Shown piece by piece: positions 61,622 through 64,000 of a stretch of 64,000 bases of DNA. The first letter of the stretch is position 1; every line of letters begins with the position of its first letter. The DNA comes from Streptomyces brasiliensis. Its GTDB lineage: Bacteria > Actinomycetota > Actinomycetes > Streptomycetales > Streptomycetaceae. A model generated the notes under the pieces. It was not told where the DNA came from. It saw only the letters and a list, made by a program, of their open reading frames with translations, and did not search any database. Location of the stretch: assembly GCF_014647875.1 (NCBI RefSeq), contig NZ_BMQA01000018.1, positions 95,785 to 159,784 of the forward strand. The letters run 5' to 3'. The translations under genes and the position numbers were made by a program.

Positions 61622-62734
61622 ATGAACACGCCACCATCGCCGTCCGGCGCGGAGCACACAGACGGGTCGTCCGTCCGCCTGGGCGCTCTCGTCCCGCTGA
61701 CGCGGCCCGGCTGGGTCGAGGCGGGCCGACACCTGCTCGCGGGACTCGACCTGGCTGTTCGCGAGGTCAACGACTCCGGCGGGATCGACGGCAGACCACT
61801 GGAGCTGGTGGTCCGGGACACCGCGGCCGATCCGGAGCGGGCCGCGGCTGCCGTGGACGAACTGGCCGGCCTGGGCGTGGCCGCCGTGGCGGGCGAGTAC
61901 CACAGCGTCGTCGCCCGCGCCGCAGCCGCCCGGGCCGACGCCCTCGGCGTGCCGTTCCTCTGCTCGTCCGCGGTGCTCGACGAGCTCACCGAGGAACCGA
62001 CGGAGTGGGTCGCGCGCCTGGCTCCGGCCCAGTCCCACGGCTGGCGGATCTACGCGGACTTCCTCCTCGGCGCAGGCCGGTGTCGGATCGCCGTCGCGAC
62101 CCAGCCGAGCGTCTACTGGGCGTCCGGGACCCGCGTCCTGCGAGACCACCTGGCTCCCCGCGGCGGCACCGTCGTCGAACTCGACACGAACGCGCTCACC
62201 CCCGAGGCCCTGTGCGACGCGCTCGTCGACCACGGCGCGACTGCGCTCCTCCTGCTGGTCGGCCATCCGGAGCCGGCGGTGCCTGTCGTCAGGGCCGTCC
62301 GGGGCGACCGGCGGCTCGCGGAGATCCTGATCGGCGCTCCGGCCGGACAACCTGAGTTCGCCGAATGGGCCGCGGTGCTGGGCGACGACGGCGCCGGGAT
62401 CCCGTTCCTGCGCTACCTGCCCGAGCGACTCGCTCCGCTCGGCGAACGCGTCGGGAAGGAGCTCCGCGCGCGGCTGGACGAAGCGCCCTCCTTCGTCGCC
62501 TTCGAGGGCTGGGACACCGTCGCCGTCCTCGCCGAGGTGCTGCGTTCCCACGGCTCGGACCGGGCGGCCATCGCCGAGTCATGGCCGTGCGTGGCGGTCG
62601 AGGGCACCCGCGGGCCGATCCGGTTCTCCCGCACGCCGGGCATCAGCGTTTGGCAATGGGCTTGGACACCAATCCAAGTCGTTGATCGGGATCCGGCGGA
62701 GCCCGATCGCTTTCGGATCCTCCACGCCGGCTGA
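61622..62734 (+). CDS. Periplasmic-binding-protein-fold protein without export signal
   Basis: 370 residues of the peripla_BP_6 (Leu/Ile/Val or amide-binding) type: SVRLGALVPLTRPGWVEAGR, LAGLDLAVREVNDSGGIDGR, AAVAGEYHSVVARAAAARAD, GVPFLCSSAVLDEL, and EAPSFVAFEGWDTVAVLAEV. In this family such proteins bind ligands for ABC transport and carry a lipoprotein signal; here the N-terminus (MNTPPSPSGAEHTDGS) has no signal peptide or lipobox. No ABC genes are adjacent. It may work as a cytoplasmic sensor or amide-binding regulator. GGGGAG is about 10 bases before the ATG. Confidence 0.78.
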   Translation: MNTPPSPSGAEHTDGSSVRLGALVPLTRPGWVEAGRHLLAGLDLAVREVNDSGGIDGRPLELVVRDTAADPERAAAAVDELAGLGVAAVAGEYHSVVARAAAARADALGVPFLCSSAVLDELTEEPTEWVARLAPAQSHGWRIYADFLLGAGRCRIAVATQPSVYWASGTRVLRDHLAPRGGTVVELDTNALTPEALCDALVDHGATALLLLVGHPEPAVPVVRAVRGDRRLAEILIGAPAGQPEFAEWAAVLGDDGAGIPFLRYLPERLAPLGERVGKELRARLDEAPSFVAFEGWDTVAVLAEVLRSHGSDRAAIAESWPCVAVEGTRGPIRFSRTPGISVWQWAWTPIQVVDRDPAEPDRFRILHAG

Positions 62735-63121
62735 CAGAGAACGGAGGTCCGACTGGGCATCGCAAGCCGGAGCAGGGAGTCAACGCGGCGCGTTGACGAC
62801 CGACGACAACGCTGGGGGTCCCCGGACGAAGCCTGGGGAGAGGTGCGGCACCGGACGACGTGAGCCCGGCACAGGTCGGCAACAGCCTCTCCGTCGCCCC
62901 GTGCACCGGACGCTCGCCCGGGTCGCGCAGAGGCGCGTTCGCTGTCGCCGAGGAGTTCAGAGAGCGCGAGCGACTGGTCGCCCAGTGCGCCGAACCGGAT
63001 GTCGGCGAGTTCGAAGGAGCACGCCCATGATCCCCGCATCGACGGCAGGCGAGGCAATCAGTTCAGCTGGGCGACGCGGTTCGGGCCCGAAAGGCATTCG
63101 AGTTCTGCGACCATTGTCGGC
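62735..63121. other. Intergenic region, no gene found
   Basis: 387 bp. No reading frame here looks convincing on either strand, although a short minus-strand piece (ELADIRFGALGDQSLALSEL) hints at an old remnant. Confidence 0.3.
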
Positions 63122-63517
63122 ATGGGCGAGTTCGATGTTGTCGTGGGGGCGGGCACGCTTCGGAGCACGGCGGCCGATGCCGTGCAGTTTCCTCATCGGT
63201 GGACCTCTGAGGGCGTCACTGTGGAGACGCCCTTCACGGGGGCTCACTTGCTGCACCTGGCCGCCGCCGGGTGCGTGCTCAACGACGTCTTCCGAGAGGC
63301 CGAGCGACTCGGTTTCGATGTCCGCGGCGTGCGCGTGACCGCCTCCGGCGGCTTCGACACCGAGACCTGGCAGTCGACCGGGATCCGCTATGTGGTCGAT
63401 CTCGAAAGCCCGGCCTCGGCCCGCGAACTGGACGCGCTGCTGGAAGCCGTGGACTCCGTCGCTGAGATCCCGAAGGCCATCCGTGCGGGTACGACCGTGG
63501 AGCGCGTTCAGTCGTAG
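63122..63517 (+). CDS. OsmC-family protein
   Basis: 131 residues. The core TPFTGAHLLHLAAAGCVLND, with one Cys at the position of the OsmC peroxidatic Cys, followed by VFREAERLGFDVRGVRVTAS and IRYVVDLESPASARELDALL, is typical. Only one Cys of the usual pair is visible here, so thiol-peroxidase activity is uncertain. Start ATG 63122. Convergent with a small minus-strand coding fragment whose stop overlaps this one. Confidence 0.8.
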   Translation: MGEFDVVVGAGTLRSTAADAVQFPHRWTSEGVTVETPFTGAHLLHLAAAGCVLNDVFREAERLGFDVRGVRVTASGGFDTETWQSTGIRYVVDLESPASARELDALLEAVDSVAEIPKAIRAGTTVERVQS

Positions 63518-63600
63518 CGCTCGTTCGGGACGATCACATCGAACCAGCGAAGCCTGACCTTGATCAGGGGGCGCACGTACTCGGTGAGGACGGCCGGCAG
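63508..63600 (-). pseudogene. C-terminal coding fragment of an unknown gene
   Basis: The minus strand reads LPAVLTEYVRPLIKVRLRWF then DVIVPNERYD and a stop at 63508. Third-position GC is near 90 percent, as in real genes. Upstream of about 63600 the codon pattern fades and no good start appears, so the 5' part is missing or lies in another frame. I do not recognise the family. Confidence 0.4.
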
Positions 63601-64000
63601 GAATCGACATCGACCAACTCCCTGCCCCCGGACCTGGAGTCGTTCGGCTGCGCGAGCGGCGAGCACGGTGGCGGCGATTCCGACGGCAGTGTGGCCCTGC
63701 ATAAGTCTCGCCCCGTGGGTGACGCTCGCGGACGCCGGGCCGTCGTGCCGGGCTCTCGTGGAGGCGGCGTGATGGGTTGCGGCGAAGGCAAGTGCCTGGC
63801 TTCACGTTCGTGTTGATCCAGAAGCCATCTCCTGGCGCCTGTGACATCCAGGTCACGCCGACCGCTGGAGGAAGTGACCCCGGGTGGGGTCACGGCGCCT
63901 GCACTCCGGGGGGAGGCTCGCGGGCGCCGACATGCAGGGGCGATGGCGTCCCTTGCCGTGGTGTAGCCGATCAATGTTGAGGTGTGCGCGGGCTCGCTCT
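63601..64000. other. Window end, no gene identified
   Basis: Open frames overlap but none has clear codon bias or family likeness. A GTGAC-N6-GTCAC symmetry is found at about 63840-63855. The next gene may begin beyond the window. Confidence 0.3.

Overview
The window is high-GC DNA, with G or C in most third codon positions, frequent GTG starts and GGAGG-type ribosome binding sites. Gene content (LAL and GAF/LuxR regulators, secreted trypsin, IclR-controlled allantoin genes, SpoIIE-type phosphatase) points to Streptomyces or a close relative. The arrangement gcl / glxR-hyi / urate operon / aceB / allR-allB-alc resembles, from memory, a catabolic region of the Streptomyces coelicolor chromosome. 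I see no rRNA, tRNA, CRISPR array, intact insertion sequence or prophage.

Layout. 1-4.9 kb: 3' end of an aromatic-ring dioxygenase operon (ferredoxin reductase, beta subunit, meta-cleavage hydrolase, dihydrodiol dehydrogenase, acyl-CoA ligase, acetyltransferase-like protein). 5.2-9.2 kb: SpoIIE phosphatase, CseB-like response regulator, a broken sensor kinase, CorA. 9.4-20.6 kb: AlkZ-like protein, LysE exporter, trypsin with its neighbouring LAL regulator, a GAF-LuxR regulator divergent from two acyl-CoA synthetases, and a zinc-ribbon protein. 20.7-31.1 kb: glyoxylate and urate catabolism (gcl, glxR, hyi, uraD, uraH, uricase, 8-oxoguanine deaminase). 31.6-42.5 kb: MFS pump with HxlR regulator, housekeeping-type enzymes, a VWA/membrane pair, a broken Kelch protein and a MOSC-reductase-ferredoxin fusion. 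42.7-46.4 kb: gene fragments, alpha/beta hydrolase, DUF427, ketopantoate-reductase-like protein. 46.4-50.8 kb: two divergent NIS siderophore-type synthetases, HipA-like kinase, SelT/W/H-like protein. 50.8-57.3 kb: aceB, a MobA-like transferase, allR, allB, alc. 57.4-64 kb: AIM24 protein, DHFR-like reductase, frameshifted EamA transporter, DUF4331, cytosolic binding-protein-like protein, OsmC.

Functional logic. The purine genes form a scattered but coherent route: 8-oxoguanine to urate, urate to allantoin (uricase, HIU hydrolase, OHCU decarboxylase), allantoin to allantoate to ureidoglycolate, and glyoxylate into either malate (aceB) or tartronate semialdehyde and glycerate (gcl, hyi, glxR). 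Four control regions of this route carry the same composite element, two TTCY-N7-type pseudo-palindromes spaced exactly 21 bp, most likely AllR operators. A second 17-bp palindrome (TTCAACA...TGTTGA type) is shared by the urate and allantoinase promoters.

The second theme is decay. At least nine gene remnants or frameshifted genes are present: kinase/phosphatase chimera, catalase, JmjC cupin joined to transketolase, Kelch protein, VOC, LysR, CGNR, EamA and the C-terminus of an alpha/beta hydrolase. Their number suggests many small deletions in this region.
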